From contig DATCDE010000036.1 of the NCBI GenBank assembly GCA_036510875.1, positions 1-45,280 of the forward strand: 45,280 nt of DNA, given 5' to 3'. The position numbers were made by a program, and so were the translations under genes. Position 1 is the first letter of the stretch, and every line of letters begins with the position of its first letter. Shown here piece after piece: positions 1 through 10,752 of the stretch. The DNA comes from Actinomycetes bacterium (GTDB taxonomy: Bacteria > Actinomycetota > Actinomycetes > Prado026). The notes below the pieces were generated by a model. It was given only the letters and a program-made list of their open reading frames with translations, searched no databases and was not told where the DNA came from.

Positions 1-1
1 C

Positions 2-1084
2 GTCGAGCAGGACGACATCATCGAGATCGGCGAGGCCGTCGTCCGGGCGCTGTGGAAGGGGGTGCTGGACCACGAGATCGGCGAGATCCCGCAGATGACG
101 TACGCCGAGGCGATGACCCGATACGGCACCGACAAGCCGGACCTGCGGTTCGGCCTCGAGCTGGTGGACCTCACCGACTACTTCGCGCAGACCCCGTTCC
201 GGGTCTTCCAGGCCCGCCACGTGGGCGCCGTGGTCATGCCCGGCGGTGCCGACCAGCCGCGCAAGACGTTCGACGCGTGGCAGGAGTGGGCCAAGCAGCG
301 CGGGGCCAAGGGGCTGGCCTACGTCACGTTCCTGCCCGACGGCGAGCTCGGCGGGCCGGTCGCCAAGAACCTGTCCCAGGCGGAGCGGGCCGGCCTGCGC
401 GAGGCGGTCGGGGCGAACGAGGGCGACTGCGCCTTCTTCGCAGCGGGCCACCGCGCCGAGGCGCTGGCCCTGCTCGGCGCGACCCGGCTCGAGGTCGCCC
501 GCCGGGTCGGCCTCATCGACGAGTCGGCATGGTCGTTCCTGTGGGTGGTCGACGCCCCCATGTTCGAGGAGACCGAGGACGGCGGCTGGACCGCCGTCCA
601 CCACCCGTTCACCTCGCCCAACCGCGAGTGGGCCGACGGGTTCGAGAAGTCCCCTGGCGAGGCGCTGGCCTATGCCTACGACATCGTCTGCAACGGGAAC
701 GAGATCGGCGGCGGGTCGATCCGTATCCACCGCCGGGAGATGCAGCAGCGGGTGTTCGAGGTGATCGGGCTGACCACCGAGGAGGCCCAGGAGAAGTTCG
801 GCTTCCTGCTCGAGGCGTTCAACTACGGCCCGCCGCCGCACGGCGGCATCGCCTTCGGCTGGGACCGCATCTGCATGCTGCTGGCCGGCGCCGACTCGCT
901 GCGTGAGGTGATCGCGTTCCCCAAGACGGGCGGCGGCTTCGACCCGCTGACCGGGGCACCGACCCCCATCACGGCAGAGCAGCGCAAGGAGGCCGGCATC
1001 GACGCCGTCCCGCCGGCGGACAGGCACGCTCCGGTGCCGAACGAGCCCGGCCGCGAGGTGATCCCGGACACCCGCCGCAACTAG
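2..1084 (+). CDS. aspS: Aspartyl-tRNA synthetase, C-terminal part (5' end outside window)
   Basis: The reading frame is open from the window edge to the TAG at 1082-1084, so only the C-terminal ~360 residues are present. The enzyme charges tRNA with aspartate in the cytoplasm. Seen directly: the AspRS signatures [21 protein letters not shown], and class II motif 3 near the end ([13 protein letters not shown]), whose Arg contacts ATP. The fragment also covers the bacterial-type insertion domain upstream of these motifs. The start codon and the anticodon-binding domain lie outside. The gene is convergent with the MMPL transporter gene and followed by a long hairpin. Whether the enzyme is discriminating (AspRS) or non-discriminating cannot be judged from this part. 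Confidence 0.97.
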   Translation, partial: VEQDDIIEIGEAVVRALWKGVLDHEIGEIPQMTYAEAMTRYGTDKPDLRFGLELVDLTDYFAQTPFRVFQARHVGAVVMPGGADQPRKTFDAWQEWAKQRGAKGLAYVTFLPDGELGGPVAKNLSQAERAGLREAVGANEGDCAFFAAGHRAEALALLGATRLEVARRVGLIDESAWSFLWVVDAPMFEETEDGGWTAVHHPFTSPNREWADGFEKSPGEALAYAYDIVCNGNEIGGGSIRIHRREMQQRVFEVIGLTTEEAQEKFGFLLEAFNYGPPPHGGIAFGWDRICMLLAGADSLREVIAFPKTGGGFDPLTGAPTPITAEQRKEAGIDAVPPADRHAPVPNEPGREVIPDTRRN

Positions 1085-1095
1085 ACCTGCGCGCG

Positions 1096-1158
1096 AGTGG
1101 AGTCTCGGTGAGCGTCATCGACGTCGATGAGCGGCATACCGCTCACGGGGACTCCACT
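1096..1158. terminator. Long inverted repeat between convergent aspS and MMPL genes
   Basis: Two 19-nt arms (1096-1114 and 1140-1158) are complementary with two mismatches. Between them is a perfect 16-bp palindrome, TCATCGACGTCGATGA (1115-1130). It sits 11 bases after the aspS stop and runs into the last codons of the MMPL gene on the other strand, so it probably ends transcription in both directions. There is no T tract, as is usual for actinobacterial hairpin terminators. Confidence 0.7.
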
Positions 1159-3269
1159 GGATCGTGGGTGGCCTCCTCCGGCTCCTCGCGCAGGCCGAAC
1201 CGGTCGTGGAAACGCCGCAGCGGAGCCGGTGCCCACCAGTTGAGGTCGCCGAGCAGGGTCATGGTCGCGGGCACGAAGATCATGCGGACCAGCGTGGCGT
1301 CGATGATCACGGCCAGCGCCAGGGCGACGCCCATCTGCTTGATTCCGAGCATCTCGCCGGCGGCGAAGCCGAGGAACACGATGACCATGAGCAGTGCGGC
1401 GCTGGAGATGATCCGGCCGCTGCGCTGCAGGCCCACCCGAACGGACTCGTCGTTGCTGCGTCCGGAGTCGTGCAGCTCCTTGATCCGGGACAGCAGGAAG
1501 ACCTCGTAGTCCATCGACAGCCCGAACGCGAACGCGAAGACCAGCACCGGGAGCCAGGTCTCGATCACCCCGGTGGGCGTGAAGCTGAGCAGGGACGCGA
1601 GGTGGCCGTCCTGGAAGATCAGCACCAGCAGCCCGAACGTCGCAGACAGCGACAGCACGTTCATGATCAGGGCCTTCAGCGGGATCAGCACCGACCCGGT
1701 CATGAGGAACAGCAGCACGAACGCGGCGACCACCACGAACAGCAGCGCCCACGGCGCGCGTGCCTTGATCTCGTCCACGAAGTCGACCGCGACGGACGCG
1801 TTGCCGGTCACCCAGGACGTCCCAGCCGGGCGGTCGGCCCGCAGGTCCCTGACCAGGTTCTGTGCGGTGGCGTCGCGCCCGTTCCCCTTGGGGACGACGT
1901 TGACGATGGTGTCGGCCCCCTGCTGCACCGGAGTCCCGACCGCCGCGACGTCCGGCCGGGACGCCTGGGTCCTGGCCCAGCCGGACACGTCGGCAGGAGT
2001 GCCCCGCACCACCACGATCACCGGGTCGCTACCGGCACCGGGGAACCGGGCCGCCACGGTGTCGGCCAGCTGCCTGCTCTGGAAGGACGTGGGCAGCAGC
2101 CCCACGCCGCTGTTGCCCAGCTGGACTCGCAGGAACGGCGCCCCGAGGGCGCCGAACAACGCGAGCATCCCGACGACGACCGGCCCGGGGTGCCGCTGGA
2201 CGGCGGCCGCCAGCCGGGCGAAGAACCCGTCGTCCACCGGTGGGCGTGCGTCGGCCGAGACCCGGCGACCGACCAGGCCGAGCAGGGCGGGGGCCAGGGT
2301 CAGCGCGGTGGCCATGGCGATCAGCACGACCCCGACGCCCGCGGCCGCGATGGCGCGGTAGATCCGCGACTCGAAGACGAACAGGCCGCTCAGCGCCATC
2401 GCCACGGTCAGCCCGGAGAAGGTGATCGTGCGACCGGCCGAGGCCGACGTCCGCTCGATCGCGTCGAGCAGGCCATGGCCGTGTCCGCGCTCCTCCCGGA
2501 ACCGGTTGACGTACAGCAGCGAGTAGTCGATGGCCAGGCCGAGCGCGAGCACCGTCGTGACAGGGAGCACGTTCTGATCGATGTCGATCACGAACGAGAA
2601 GCCGTACAGGGTGATGAACCCGCCGGCGACGGTGGCGAGGGCCCCCATGAGCGGGACGCCGGCCGCGGTCAGCCCGCCGAAGATCAGGACCATCAGGACC
2701 AGCGTGATCGGTAGGGCGATCAGCTCGCCGCGCCGGGTGTCCTTGTCGACCTGCTCCCGGATCTCCCGGTTGGTGAGCTCCTCGCCGCCGAACAGCACGG
2801 TGGCCCCTGGGACCTGCGGGGAGATGCCGCCGAACTGTTTCTCGACCTGGGCGATCGCCGTGGAGACGTTGGTGTCGGACAGCCCGTGCTCGAGGTCCAC
2901 CAGGGCCAGCTGCGCCGTGCCGTCGGTCGCGCGCATCGCCGGGTCGGCCACGTCGTAGGCGGTGACCACCCGGCCCACCCCGGCCACCTCGCGGGTGGCG
3001 TTGGCCGCCTCGGTCACGGCTGTCTTGGTGGCGACGTCGTGCACCGCGACGCGGTCGACGAGCACCTGCACCTGGACGCCGTAGGGGTTGGTGTCGGCGA
3101 TCTCGTGGAAGCCGCGGATCGACTCGAACGAGTCGGCGGCGCCGAAGCCGCCCTGCAGGCGACCGATCACGGCCGAGCCGGCGATGGCCCCCGCGACGAG
3201 GACGAGGCCCCAGACTCCCAGCACCAGCCAGCGGTGGGTCGCGCTCCAACGTCCGAGGCGCCCCAGCAC
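1143..3269 (-). CDS. MMPL/RND-family membrane transporter
   Basis: A 708-residue protein of the MMPL family (proton-driven RND-like exporters of lipids or drugs in the cytoplasmic membrane). It has the family's two-fold architecture: one TM helix at the N-terminus ([19 protein letters not shown]), a large extracytoplasmic loop, a block of about five TM helices, a second loop, and a second TM block ending near [13 protein letters not shown]. Family-like motifs are [20 protein letters not shown] and [19 protein letters not shown], which carry the Asp and Tyr of the proton relay. I chose the GTG at 3269 because a longer frame upstream has low-complexity, non-homologous sequence and would overlap rarA, while GGAGGAG lies 11 bases before this GTG. 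It is divergent from rarA. The substrate cannot be inferred. Confidence 0.9.
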   Translation of the reverse strand: MLGRLGRWSATHRWLVLGVWGLVLVAGAIAGSAVIGRLQGGFGAADSFESIRGFHEIADTNPYGVQVQVLVDRVAVHDVATKTAVTEAANATREVAGVGRVVTAYDVADPAMRATDGTAQLALVDLEHGLSDTNVSTAIAQVEKQFGGISPQVPGATVLFGGEELTNREIREQVDKDTRRGELIALPITLVLMVLIFGGLTAAGVPLMGALATVAGGFITLYGFSFVIDIDQNVLPVTTVLALGLAIDYSLLYVNRFREERGHGHGLLDAIERTSASAGRTITFSGLTVAMALSGLFVFESRIYRAIAAAGVGVVLIAMATALTLAPALLGLVGRRVSADARPPVDDGFFARLAAAVQRHPGPVVVGMLALFGALGAPFLRVQLGNSGVGLLPTSFQSRQLADTVAARFPGAGSDPVIVVVRGTPADVSGWARTQASRPDVAAVGTPVQQGADTIVNVVPKGNGRDATAQNLVRDLRADRPAGTSWVTGNASVAVDFVDEIKARAPWALLFVVVAAFVLLFLMTGSVLIPLKALIMNVLSLSATFGLLVLIFQDGHLASLLSFTPTGVIETWLPVLVFAFAFGLSMDYEVFLLSRIKELHDSGRSNDESVRVGLQRSGRIISSAALLMVIVFLGFAAGEMLGIKQMGVALALAVIIDATLVRMIFVPATMTLLGDLNWWAPAPLRRFHDRFGLREEPEEATHDPVESP

Positions 3270-3314
3270 CCCTCCAGTCTCCTCCGGGGCGGACGAGCCG
3301 GCGTCGGCGGGGCA

Positions 3315-3320
3315 TAGGGT
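3315..3320 (+). promoter_or_regulatory. -10 element of leaderless rarA promoter
   Basis: TAGGGT ends 7 bases before the GTG chosen as the rarA start at 3328. This is the spacing of actinobacterial leaderless transcripts, and it supports that start. No convincing -35 was seen. Confidence 0.5.
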
Positions 3321-3327
3321 CACGGCC

Positions 3328-4677
3328 GTGGCCGAGGACCTGGACCTGTTCGCCGCCGCCGGCGAGGAGCGAGCCGCCGCGACCGCTCCGCTGGCCGTGC
3401 GGATGCGGCCGCGCTCGCTCGAGGAGGTCCTCGGGCAGGACCACCTGCTGCAGCCGGGAGCGCCGCTGCGCCGGCTGGTCGAGGGCGGGGAGGCTCCCGC
3501 CTCGCTGCTGATGTGGGGCCCGCCTGGGACCGGCAAGACGACGCTGGCCTACCTGGTGGCACAGGCCACCGGGCGAGCCTTCGTCGAGCTGTCCGCCGTC
3601 ACGGCGGGCGTCAAAGAGGTCCGGGCCGTCGTCGACCAGGCCCGGCGCCAGCTCGGCATGGGCGGCCGGGAGACCGTGCTGTTCGTCGATGAGGTGCACC
3701 GGTTCTCCAAGACCCAGCAGGACGCGCTGCTGCCCGCCGTGGAGAACCGCTGGGTCACCCTGGTCGCCGCCACCACCGAGAACCCGAGCTTCGCCGTGGT
3801 AGCGCCCCTGTTGTCCCGCAGCCTGCTGCTGACCCTGCGGCTGCTCGACGAGCCGGTGGTCCGGGCCCTGCTCGAGCGCGCAGCCACCGACCCGCGGGGG
3901 CTGCACGCCCAGGTCGACGTCGAGGACGAGGCCCTCGACCTGCTGGCCCGGCTCGCGGCCGGGGACGCCCGCTGGGGGCTCACCGCGCTGGAGGCCGCCG
4001 CCGGCGCCGCGCGGGCCCGTGGCTCGGCCACCATCGAGGTCGAGGACGTCGAGCGCGCGGTGGACCGGGCCGCCGTCCGCTACGACCGGGACGGCGACCA
4101 GCACTACGACATCACCAGCGCGCTGATCAAGAGCATCCGTGGCAGCGACGTGGACGCCGCCCTGCACTACCTGGCCCGCATGGTCGAGGCGGGGGAGGAC
4201 CCGCGGTTCATCGCCCGCCGGCTGGTCATCTCGGCGTCGGAGGACATCGGTGCGGCCGACCCTACGGCGCTGCCGCTGGCGGTGGCCGCGTACCAGGCGG
4301 TCCAGCTGGTCGGGCTGCCCGAGGGCCGGATCCCGCTGGCCCAGGCGGTCGTGCACCTGGCCACCGCTCCCAAGTCCAACGCCGTGTACCTGGCGATCGG
4401 TGCGGCCATCCAGGACGTCCGGCGCGGGCTGACGGGTCCGGTCCCCGTCCACCTGCGGGACTCCTCCTACCCGGGCGCCAAGCCCCTCGGTCACGGCCAG
4501 GGCTACCAGTACCCGCACGACGCCCCGCACGGCATCGTGGCCCAGCAGTACGCCCCGGACGCCGTCCAGGGCCGGGAGTACTACCAGCCCACCGAGCGGG
4601 GTGCCGAGCGGGACGTGGCCGAACGGCTGCAGCGGCTGCGAAAAATCCTCAAGGGCGGGCCGCAGGCCTCCGGGTAG
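3328..4677 (+). CDS. rarA: Replication-associated recombination protein A (RarA/MgsA family AAA+ ATPase)
   Basis: A 449-residue clamp-loader-like AAA+ ATPase that acts at stalled replication forks. Visible motifs: N-terminal ..DLDLF.. leader typical of actinobacterial Rar[18 protein letters not shown], Walker [10 protein letters not shown], Walker [10 protein letters not shown], and the C-terminal MgsA region ([18 protein letters not shown], then a basic [12 protein letters not shown] end). The GTG start at 3328 fits both the leaderless promoter at 3315 and the normal family length; the frame upstream is open only because it shadows the divergent MMPL gene. It lies 58 bases upstream of alaS in the same direction and may be cotranscribed. 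Confidence 0.95.
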   Translation: MAEDLDLFAAAGEERAAATAPLAVRMRPRSLEEVLGQDHLLQPGAPLRRLVEGGEAPASLLMWGPPGTGKTTLAYLVAQATGRAFVELSAVTAGVKEVRAVVDQARRQLGMGGRETVLFVDEVHRFSKTQQDALLPAVENRWVTLVAATTENPSFAVVAPLLSRSLLLTLRLLDEPVVRALLERAATDPRGLHAQVDVEDEALDLLARLAAGDARWGLTALEAAAGAARARGSATIEVEDVERAVDRAAVRYDRDGDQHYDITSALIKSIRGSDVDAALHYLARMVEAGEDPRFIARRLVISASEDIGAADPTALPLAVAAYQAVQLVGLPEGRIPLAQAVVHLATAPKSNAVYLAIGAAIQDVRRGLTGPVPVHLRDSSYPGAKPLGHGQGYQYPHDAPHGIVAQQYAPDAVQGREYYQPTERGAERDVAERLQRLRKILKGGPQASG

Positions 4678-4735
4678 GGTCGGAGGGCTTGACGCCCCGC
4701 CCCAGCCCGCCACGCGAAGGAAGGACCGGACCGCG

Positions 4736-7390
4736 ATGAGGTCGGCCGAGATCAGGAGCCGCTTCCTGCGATTCTTCGAGGAGCGCGAGCACACGCACGT
4801 GCCCTCGGCCTCGCTGATCGCCGACGACCCGAACCTGCTCCTGGTCAACGCCGGCATGGTGCCGTTCAAGCCGTTCTTCCTGGGCGAGCAGACCCCGCCG
4901 TACCCGCGGGCGACGAGCGTGCAGAAGTGCGTGCGCACCCTGGACATCGACGAGGTCGGCAAGACCACCCGGCACGCGTCGTTCTTCCAGATGGCCGGCA
5001 ACTTCTCCTTCGGCGACTACTTCAAGGAAGGCGCCATCCCGCTGGCCTGGGAGCTGCTGACGTCGCCTCAGGACGAGGGCGGCTTCGGGTTCGACCCGCG
5101 GCGGCTGTGGGTCACGGTCTTCCACGACGACGACGAGGCGATCGACATCTGGCACCGGAAGGCTGGGATCCCGCAGGACCGGATCCAGCGCCGCGGGCTG
5201 AGTGACAACTACTGGCACATGGGTGTGCCCGGTCCGGGGGGGCCGTGCTCGGAGATCTACTACGACCGCGGCCCGCAGCACGGCCGCGAGGGCGGTCCGG
5301 TTGCCGACGAGGAGCGCTACCTCGAGGTGTGGAACCTCGTCTTCATGCAGTCCGAGCTCTCGGCGGTCCGGACGAAGGTCGACTTCGACATCCGGGGGGA
5401 CCTGCCGACCCGCAACATCGACACCGGCATGGGCCTAGAGCGGATGGCCGCGATCCTGCAGGGCGTCGACAACATCTACGAGATCGACACCACCCGGCAG
5501 GTCCTGGACCGGGCCAGCGAGCTGACCGGACGCCGGTACCACGCGGACCACGTCGACGACGTCCGGCTGCGGGTCGTGGCCGACCACGCCAGGACCGCGG
5601 TCATGCTCATCGGGGACGGCGTGACGCCCGGCAACGAGGGCCGTGGGTACGTGCTGCGCCGGATCATGCGCCGCGTGGTCCGCTCGATGCGGCTGCTCGG
5701 CGCCCACGACCCGGTGTTCGGCGAGCTGGCCCGCACCAGCCTGGCCGCGATGGAGTCGCAGTACCCCGAGCTGAGCCAGCACGCGGCCCGCATCCTGACC
5801 ATCGTGGAGGCTGAGGAGGCGTCCTTCCTGCAGACCCTGCAGCAGGGCACCAAGCACTTCGACCTGTTCGTCGCCGACCACCCGAGCGGGGTGCCCGGCG
5901 AGATCGCGTTCCGGCTGCACGACACTTACGGCTTCCCGATCGACCTGACGCTGGAGATGGCCGCCGAGCAGGGGCTGCGCGTCGACGAGGAAGGCTTCCG
6001 GCGGCTCATGCTCGAGCAGCGGGAGCGGGCCAAGGCCGACGCGAAGGCCAAGAAGTCGGGGCACGCCGACCTGTCGATGTACCGCGAGATCGCCGACGTG
6101 GCCGGGGCCACGACGTTCACCGGCTACGACGAGGTCGCCAGCGAGGCGCGGGTGGCCGGCCTGGTCGTGGACGGCGCGGTGGCCAGGGCAGCGCAGGCCG
6201 GTCAGGACGTCGAGATCGCGCTCGACCGCACCCCGTTCTACGCCGAGGGCGGTGGTCAGCTCGCGGACGAGGGGCTGATCCGGCTGGCCAACGGCGCCAT
6301 CATCGAGGTGGTCGATGTCCAGACGCCGGTCGCCGGGCTGATCGTGCACCGCGGTCGGGTGGTGGACGGCGAGGTGCAGGTCGGGGAGCTGGCCGAGGGG
6401 TTCGTCGACGTCGAGCGCCGCCGGGCGATCTCGCGGGCGCACACGGCCACCCACATGGTGCACCGGGCGTTCCGGGAGGCGCTGGGGGAGACCGCGACCC
6501 AGATGGGGTCGGAGAACGCCCCCGGCCGGCTGCGCTTCGACTTCCCGAGCCCCACGGCGGTGCCGCCCTCGGTGCTGGCCGACGTGGAGCAGCGGGTCAA
6601 CGAGGTGCTGCTGGAGAACCTCGCGGTCACCGCCGAGGTGATGAGCCAGTCGGAGGCCCACGCGCTCGGTGCGATGGCGCTGTTCGGCGAGAAGTACGGC
6701 GAGCGGGTCCGCGTGGTCAGCGTCGGTGACTGGGCCCGCGAGCTGTGCGGCGGCACCCACCTCAACCGCACCGGCCAGCTCGGCGTGGTCAAGCTGCTGC
6801 ACGAGTCCTCGATCGGGGCCGGGGTGCGGCGCGTGGAGGCGCTGGTGGGCGTCGACGCCTACCGGTTCCTGGCCCGCGAGCACCTGCTGGTCAGCCAGCT
6901 CACCGACGCGCTCAAGGCGCGCCCCGAGGAGCTGCCGGACCGGGTCGAGGCCCTGGTCGGGCGGCTGCGCGACGCCGAGCGGGAGATCGACCGGATGCGC
7001 GCCGCCCAGGTGCTCGCCCAGGCCGGTGAGCTCGCGGCGCGCCGCCGGCAGGTCGGCACGGTGGGCCTGGTGGTCGAGCTGCTGCCGGCCGGGGTCCGGC
7101 CAAACGACGCCCGCACCCTGGCGCTGGACGTCCGCGGGCGCGCGCAGGCGGCCGGCCCGACCGTCGTCGCGCTCGGGGCACCGGAGGCCGACGACCAGAT
7201 CGGGCTGGTGGTGGCCTGCGACCCCGCCGCCGTGGAGCGTGGCATCTCGGCGGGAACGGTCATGCAGGCTCTCGCCGGGGCGCTGTCCGGCAAGGGCGGC
7301 GGCCGGGCGGACGTCGCCCAGGGCTCGGGCCGCGGCGTGGCCGGCTGGGACGCGGCCGTACGGGCCATCGAGGAGCTGCTCGGCCCGTGA
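4736..7390 (+). CDS. alaS: Alanyl-tRNA synthetase
   Basis: A full-length 884-residue class II synthetase. It has the N-terminal catalytic core ([19 protein letters not shown], class II motifs), the editing domain with zinc ligands HTATH (about residues 569-573) and CGGTH (about 671-675), and the C-terminal C-Ala domain ending in a Gly-rich [14 protein letters not shown] motif. It charges tRNA-Ala and removes mischarged Ser and Gly. The ATG at 4736 follows a GAAGGAAGGA ribosome-binding site and matches the family N-terminus. Its stop overlaps the ruvX start (GTGA). Together with ruvX, mltG and aroE it forms a common actinobacterial operon. Confidence 0.98.
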   Translation: MRSAEIRSRFLRFFEEREHTHVPSASLIADDPNLLLVNAGMVPFKPFFLGEQTPPYPRATSVQKCVRTLDIDEVGKTTRHASFFQMAGNFSFGDYFKEGAIPLAWELLTSPQDEGGFGFDPRRLWVTVFHDDDEAIDIWHRKAGIPQDRIQRRGLSDNYWHMGVPGPGGPCSEIYYDRGPQHGREGGPVADEERYLEVWNLVFMQSELSAVRTKVDFDIRGDLPTRNIDTGMGLERMAAILQGVDNIYEIDTTRQVLDRASELTGRRYHADHVDDVRLRVVADHARTAVMLIGDGVTPGNEGRGYVLRRIMRRVVRSMRLLGAHDPVFGELARTSLAAMESQYPELSQHAARILTIVEAEEASFLQTLQQGTKHFDLFVADHPSGVPGEIAFRLHDTYGFPIDLTLEMAAEQGLRVDEEGFRRLMLEQRERAKADAKAKKSGHADLSMYREIADVAGATTFTGYDEVASEARVAGLVVDGAVARAAQAGQDVEIALDRTPFYAEGGGQLADEGLIRLANGAIIEVVDVQTPVAGLIVHRGRVVDGEVQVGELAEGFVDVERRRAISRAHTATHMVHRAFREALGETATQMGSENAPGRLRFDFPSPTAVPPSVLADVEQRVNEVLLENLAVTAEVMSQSEAHALGAMALFGEKYGERVRVVSVGDWARELCGGTHLNRTGQLGVVKLLHESSIGAGVRRVEALVGVDAYRFLAREHLLVSQLTDALKARPEELPDRVEALVGRLRDAEREIDRMRAAQVLAQAGELAARRRQVGTVGLVVELLPAGVRPNDARTLALDVRGRAQAAGPTVVALGAPEADDQIGLVVACDPAAVERGISAGTVMQALAGALSGKGGGRADVAQGSGRGVAGWDAAVRAIEELLGP

Positions 7391-7863
7391 GACCGGGCGT
7401 GCGCCTCGGCGTCGACGTCGGCTCGGTGCGGATCGGGCTGGCCTCCTGCGACCCTGGCGGGCTGCTCGCCACGCCGGTCGAGACGGTGGCCCGCGGTCGG
7501 GGCGACTTCGACCGGATCGTCGGCCGGGCTGCCGAGCTGGGCGCGGTCGAGGTGGTGGTGGGCCTGCCCCTGTCGATGTCCGGCGGAGAGGGCCCGGCCG
7601 CGGCCACGGCCCGGGCGTTCGCGGCCGAGCTGGCCACCCGGGTGGCCCCGGTGCCCGTGCGTGTGGTGGACGAGCGGCTGACCACCGTGGGGGCGCGTCG
7701 CGACCTGGCGGCGGCCGGGGTCCGAGGAAGGCGGGGTCGCTCCGTGGTGGACCAGGCGGCGGCTGTCATCATTCTGCAAGGAGCGTTGGACGCGGAACGG
7801 GCCTCGGGGAGCCCCCCGGGCTCCGTCGTACCCGTTGTCCCCCAGCCCCAGGCGGAGGAATGA
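7387..7863 (+). CDS. ruvX: RuvX/YqgF-family putative Holliday junction resolvase
   Basis: A 158-residue RNase H-fold protein with the N-terminal [12 protein letters not shown] motif (first catalytic Asp), the central [11 protein letters not shown] strand-turn, and VVDERLTT followed by [11 protein letters not shown] with the last acidic positions. YqgF proteins act in 16S rRNA 3'-end maturation and/or Holliday junction processing. It is translationally coupled on both sides: GTG overlaps the alaS stop and its own TGA overlaps the ATG of mltG. The last ~20 residues are a Pro-rich tail. Confidence 0.93.
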   Translation: MRPGVRLGVDVGSVRIGLASCDPGGLLATPVETVARGRGDFDRIVGRAAELGAVEVVVGLPLSMSGGEGPAAATARAFAAELATRVAPVPVRVVDERLTTVGARRDLAAAGVRGRRGRSVVDQAAAVIILQGALDAERASGSPPGSVVPVVPQPQAEE

Positions 7864-8933
7864 GCCAACTCGGTCTCGGCATGACCACGGCCCCGCACGA
7901 GCCGCGCGGGCGCCGCAGCCGTCTGGCCCCGCTGATCGCAGGGCTGGCCGTCGTGGTGCTGCTCGCTGGTCTCGTGTGGGCGGGCCTGAGCTTCTTCAGG
8001 GGAGCCGCGGACTACCCGGGCCCCGGGTCGGGTGAGGTCGTCGTCAAGGTGCGGCCGGGGGACACGGCCACCCGCATCGGGGACACCCTGGCGGCCGCCG
8101 GTGTCGTCCGCAGCGCCAAGGCGTTCGTCGCGGCGGCCACGTCCGACCCGAACTCCAGCTCGATCCAACCCGGCTCGTACAAGCTGCTCAAGCAGATGAA
8201 GGCCTCCGACGCCCTCGCGCTGCTCCTCGACCCGTCGTCCCGGATGACCAACCAGGTGGTGATCCCGGAAGGTACCCAGGCGCGCCAGATCGTCGAGCTG
8301 GTCGCCAAGGCGACCGGCATCCCGGCGGCTGACCTCACCGCCATCCTCAAGGAGCCGACTCCGCTGGGGCTGCCGGACTACGCGAAGGGCAACCCGGAGG
8401 GGTTCTTGTTCCCGGCCACCTACGAGCTGGAGCCGGGGGTCTCCGCGAAGCAGGCGCTCGAGCCGATGGTGCGGCGCTTCGACCAGGCCGCGGCCACCGT
8501 CAACCTGGTGCAGCGGGCTCAGGCGATCGGCCGGACCCCATACGAGGTGCTCATCGTGGCCAGCCTGGTCCAGGCCGAGGGCCAGCCCGCGGACTTCGCC
8601 AAGGTTTCCCGGGTCATCTACAACCGGCTCGACCAGGGCATGAAGCTGCAGCTCGACGCCACCGTGAACTACGCGCTGGGACGCAGCACGCTGAAGCTGA
8701 CCAACCAGGACATTGGGGTCGTCTCGCCGTACAACACCTACAAGATCCCCGGATTGCCCCCGACGCCGATCAACTCTCCGGGTGAGCTGGCGTTGCGGGC
8801 CGCGCTGACCCCGGCGGCGGGGGACTGGCTCTACTACGTGACGGTCAACCCGACCACGGGGGAGACCAAGTTCACCTCCTCGTACTCGGAGTTCCTGAAG
8901 TTCAAGGCCCAGTTCGAGGCCAACAACCCGTGA
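7860..8933 (+). CDS. mltG: Endolytic murein transglycosylase MltG (YceG family)
   Basis: A 357-residue membrane-anchored lytic transglycosylase that cuts nascent glycan strands and so limits peptidoglycan chain length. A short basic cytoplasmic tail is followed by one TM helix (LIAGLAVVVLLAGLVWAGLSFF, about 24-45). Then comes a LysM-like segment (VVVKVRPGDTATRIGDTLAAAGV) and the YceG domain with the IVASLVQAEGQ catalytic motif, VSRVIYNRL, and NTYKIPGLPPTPINSPG. Of the two acidic residues usual in the ASxxExE motif, the first is Gln here and the second is kept. The ATG at 7860 overlaps the ruvX stop. Confidence 0.95.
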   Translation: MSQLGLGMTTAPHEPRGRRSRLAPLIAGLAVVVLLAGLVWAGLSFFRGAADYPGPGSGEVVVKVRPGDTATRIGDTLAAAGVVRSAKAFVAAATSDPNSSSIQPGSYKLLKQMKASDALALLLDPSSRMTNQVVIPEGTQARQIVELVAKATGIPAADLTAILKEPTPLGLPDYAKGNPEGFLFPATYELEPGVSAKQALEPMVRRFDQAAATVNLVQRAQAIGRTPYEVLIVASLVQAEGQPADFAKVSRVIYNRLDQGMKLQLDATVNYALGRSTLKLTNQDIGVVSPYNTYKIPGLPPTPINSPGELALRAALTPAAGDWLYYVTVNPTTGETKFTSSYSEFLKFKAQFEANNP

Positions 8934-9754
8934 GGGCGGCGGTCCTCGGCTCGCCGATCGCGCACTCGCTGTCGCCGGCGCTGCACCGAGCCGCCTACCG
9001 CTGGCTGGGACTGGACTGGAGCTACGTGGCGGTCGAATGCACGGAGTCCGAGCTGGCTGCCCTGCTGGACCGCTGCTCGGCCGAGGGTGACTGGGCGGGG
9101 CTCTCGCTCACCATGCCGCTGAAAACGGCCGCACTCGGGCTGGTCGACACGGTGGACCGGGTGGGCGAGCTGACGTCTGCGGTCAACACGGTTCTCTTCG
9201 CGGCCGGACGGCGCGATGGCTCCAACACCGACGTCCCGGGACTGGTGGCGGCGCTGGCCGAGCGCGGGGTGCGTGCCCCCCGCAGCGTGGCGGTGCTCGG
9301 GGGCGGGGCGACCGCCCGGTCGGCGGTCGCCGCGCTGGCCGAGTTGGGCGTGGTCGAGGCGACCGCCTACGTCCGGCGGCCCGAGGCGTCGGCCGACCTG
9401 GTCGAGACGGGGCGCCGTTGCGGCGTGACCGTGCGGCTGGCCCCCTGGGTGGAGGCGGTGGGCGGCCTCGGCGCCGATCTGGTGATCTCCACCGCGCCGT
9501 CCGGGGCGGCTGACCCGCTTGCAACCGCCGTCCCGGACCGGCCGGCGGCGCTGATGGACGTCGTGTACCGACCCTGGCCCACCCGGCTGGCCCAGGCCTG
9601 GGGCGACTCCGGTGGAGTGCTGGTCGGGGGGCTGGACCTGCTCGTCCACCAGGCGGCGCTGCAGGTTCGGGCCATGACGGGCTGCACGGCCACCGCCGAG
9701 GAGCTGGTGGCCGTGATCCGCCCGGCCGGTGAGGCGGCGCTGGCAGCCGGGTGA
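8930..9754 (+). CDS. aroE: Shikimate 5-dehydrogenase
   Basis: A 274-residue enzyme that reduces 3-dehydroshikimate to shikimate with NADPH. Seen: the shikimate-binding start SPIAHSLSPALH, the catalytic Lys in TMPLKTAAL, the conserved NTD (SNTDVPGL), and the Gly-rich nucleotide loop VLGGGATARSAV. The GTG overlaps the mltG stop by 4 bases. The rest of the shikimate genes (aroC, aroK, aroB, aroQ) follow only at 28618, after the 18.8-kb pilus locus, so aroE has been separated from its usual neighbours. Confidence 0.96.
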   Translation: MRAAVLGSPIAHSLSPALHRAAYRWLGLDWSYVAVECTESELAALLDRCSAEGDWAGLSLTMPLKTAALGLVDTVDRVGELTSAVNTVLFAAGRRDGSNTDVPGLVAALAERGVRAPRSVAVLGGGATARSAVAALAELGVVEATAYVRRPEASADLVETGRRCGVTVRLAPWVEAVGGLGADLVISTAPSGAADPLATAVPDRPAALMDVVYRPWPTRLAQAWGDSGGVLVGGLDLLVHQAALQVRAMTGCTATAEELVAVIRPAGEAALAAG

Positions 9755-9763
9755 CGGCCGCGA

Positions 9764-9790
9764 CTCAAGGGCACCTGGGCAGACGCCGAA
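9764..9790 (+). promoter_or_regulatory. FliA/WhiG-like promoter for the switch-module operon
   Basis: CTCAAG (9764-9769), 14 bases, then CGCCGAA (9784-9790), about 60 bases before the roadblock gene. The two boxes match the -35/-10 pattern of motility-type sigma factors (TAAA / GCCGATAA in other bacteria; CTCA(A) / GCCGAA as I recall for actinobacterial FliA). It is one of seven such sites in the pilus locus with identical spacing. Confidence 0.65.
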
Positions 9791-9853
9791 GGGACGGTGG
9801 AGGGCATCGGGGCGCCGGTGCTCCGACCCATCGGCTTGCGAAAAGGGTGCGCG

Positions 9854-10714
9854 ATGACCGACCAGTTCCCCGCCTACGGGCGCTCGGCCCGGCTCGACCG
9901 GGTGCTGTCTGACCTGCTGGGTCAGGCCCCCGAGCTGCAGGCAGCGTCCGTGGTGTCCTTCGACGGGCTGCCGATGGCCTCGGCCCTGCCCGTCGGCATG
10001 GACGAGGACCGCGTCGCGGCCATGAGTGCCGCCCTGCTCTCCCTCGGGGAGCGCGCCGCGGACAACTTCGGCCGTGGCGACCTGAACCAGGTCTACGTCG
10101 AGGGTGAGCGCGGGACCGTGTTCCTGGTCTCCGCCGACGACGAGGCCGTGCTGGTCGCCATGGGCGCGCAAGGCGCCAAGGTCGGCCTGCTCATGTACGA
10201 GGTGCGCCGGGCCGCCATCGCCGTGGCGGCCGCGCTGCGCGCGGACGATGCCACGGCCCTGGCTCTCGCCGAGGACCAGCGGGTGGCTGCCGAGGCCGCC
10301 GAGGTGGCCGAGCAGCGGATGGCGGCGCAGGCCGCGGAACAGGCCGCCGTCGAGGCGGCGCTGGCCGAGCGGCGGGCGCAGCTGGCCGCCGTCCCGGCCG
10401 CCGAGCCGGTGGCTGAGCCGGTCGTCGAGGAGATGTCGGACAACACCGAGAAGCTCGAACCGGTGGGCTACTACACCGGCGGGCCGGTCGAGGTCCCGGC
10501 GGAGTACGCCACCCTCGCAACGTCGGTGGCATCCGGCTGGGACAGCCCCCCGGCCGAGCCCGACCCGGAGCCGGAGCCGGAGCCGGTGGCCGCCGTCCCG
10601 GTGGCGAGCGTCGCTGCCAATCCCGACCTCGGTGCCTGGGCCACGTTCACCCCGAGCGAGCCGGTCGCGAGGCCGGTCCTCTCGGCCGCCGAGGAACCGA
10701 ATCTCTGGGCCTGA
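9854..10714 (+). CDS. Roadblock/LC7-domain protein with Pro/Glu-rich tail
   Basis: A 286-residue protein. Residues ~10-125 form a roadblock/LC7 domain (VLSDLLGQAPELQAASVVSF...MSAALLSLGERAADNF..., GERGTVFLVSADDEAVLVAMG), a fold that regulates small GTPases (MglB is the best-known bacterial case). A heptad-like Ala/Glu helix (about 140-185) and an acidic Pro-rich tail with EPEPEPEP follow. The ATG at 9854 has GAAAAGGG upstream and starts just before the domain; the longer frame adds no homology. It is the first gene of an operon with a DUF4388 protein and a GTPase, directly upstream of the pilus motor genes, so a role in controlling the GTPase and the pilus is likely (inference). Confidence 0.85.
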   Translation: MTDQFPAYGRSARLDRVLSDLLGQAPELQAASVVSFDGLPMASALPVGMDEDRVAAMSAALLSLGERAADNFGRGDLNQVYVEGERGTVFLVSADDEAVLVAMGAQGAKVGLLMYEVRRAAIAVAAALRADDATALALAEDQRVAAEAAEVAEQRMAAQAAEQAAVEAALAERRAQLAAVPAAEPVAEPVVEEMSDNTEKLEPVGYYTGGPVEVPAEYATLATSVASGWDSPPAEPDPEPEPEPVAAVPVASVAANPDLGAWATFTPSEPVARPVLSAAEEPNLWA

Positions 10715-10752
10715 CCGACCGCTGACCAGCCATCGACCAGACGGGAACTGAT

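Noticed and set aside
1573-2361. Long open frames on the + strand opposite the MMPL gene, and similar long antisense frames elsewhere (for example opposite alaS and pilB)
   Set aside because: They are shadows caused by high GC at third codon positions: low-complexity Arg/Pro/Ala or Gly/Asp-rich translations without motifs, fully opposite clear genes.
9765-9800. Resemblance of CAAGGGCACC ... GAAGGGACGG before the roadblock gene to a GEMM riboswitch
   Set aside because: The GCAAAGCC core is missing, and the segment overlaps the promoter boxes rather than the transcribed leader.
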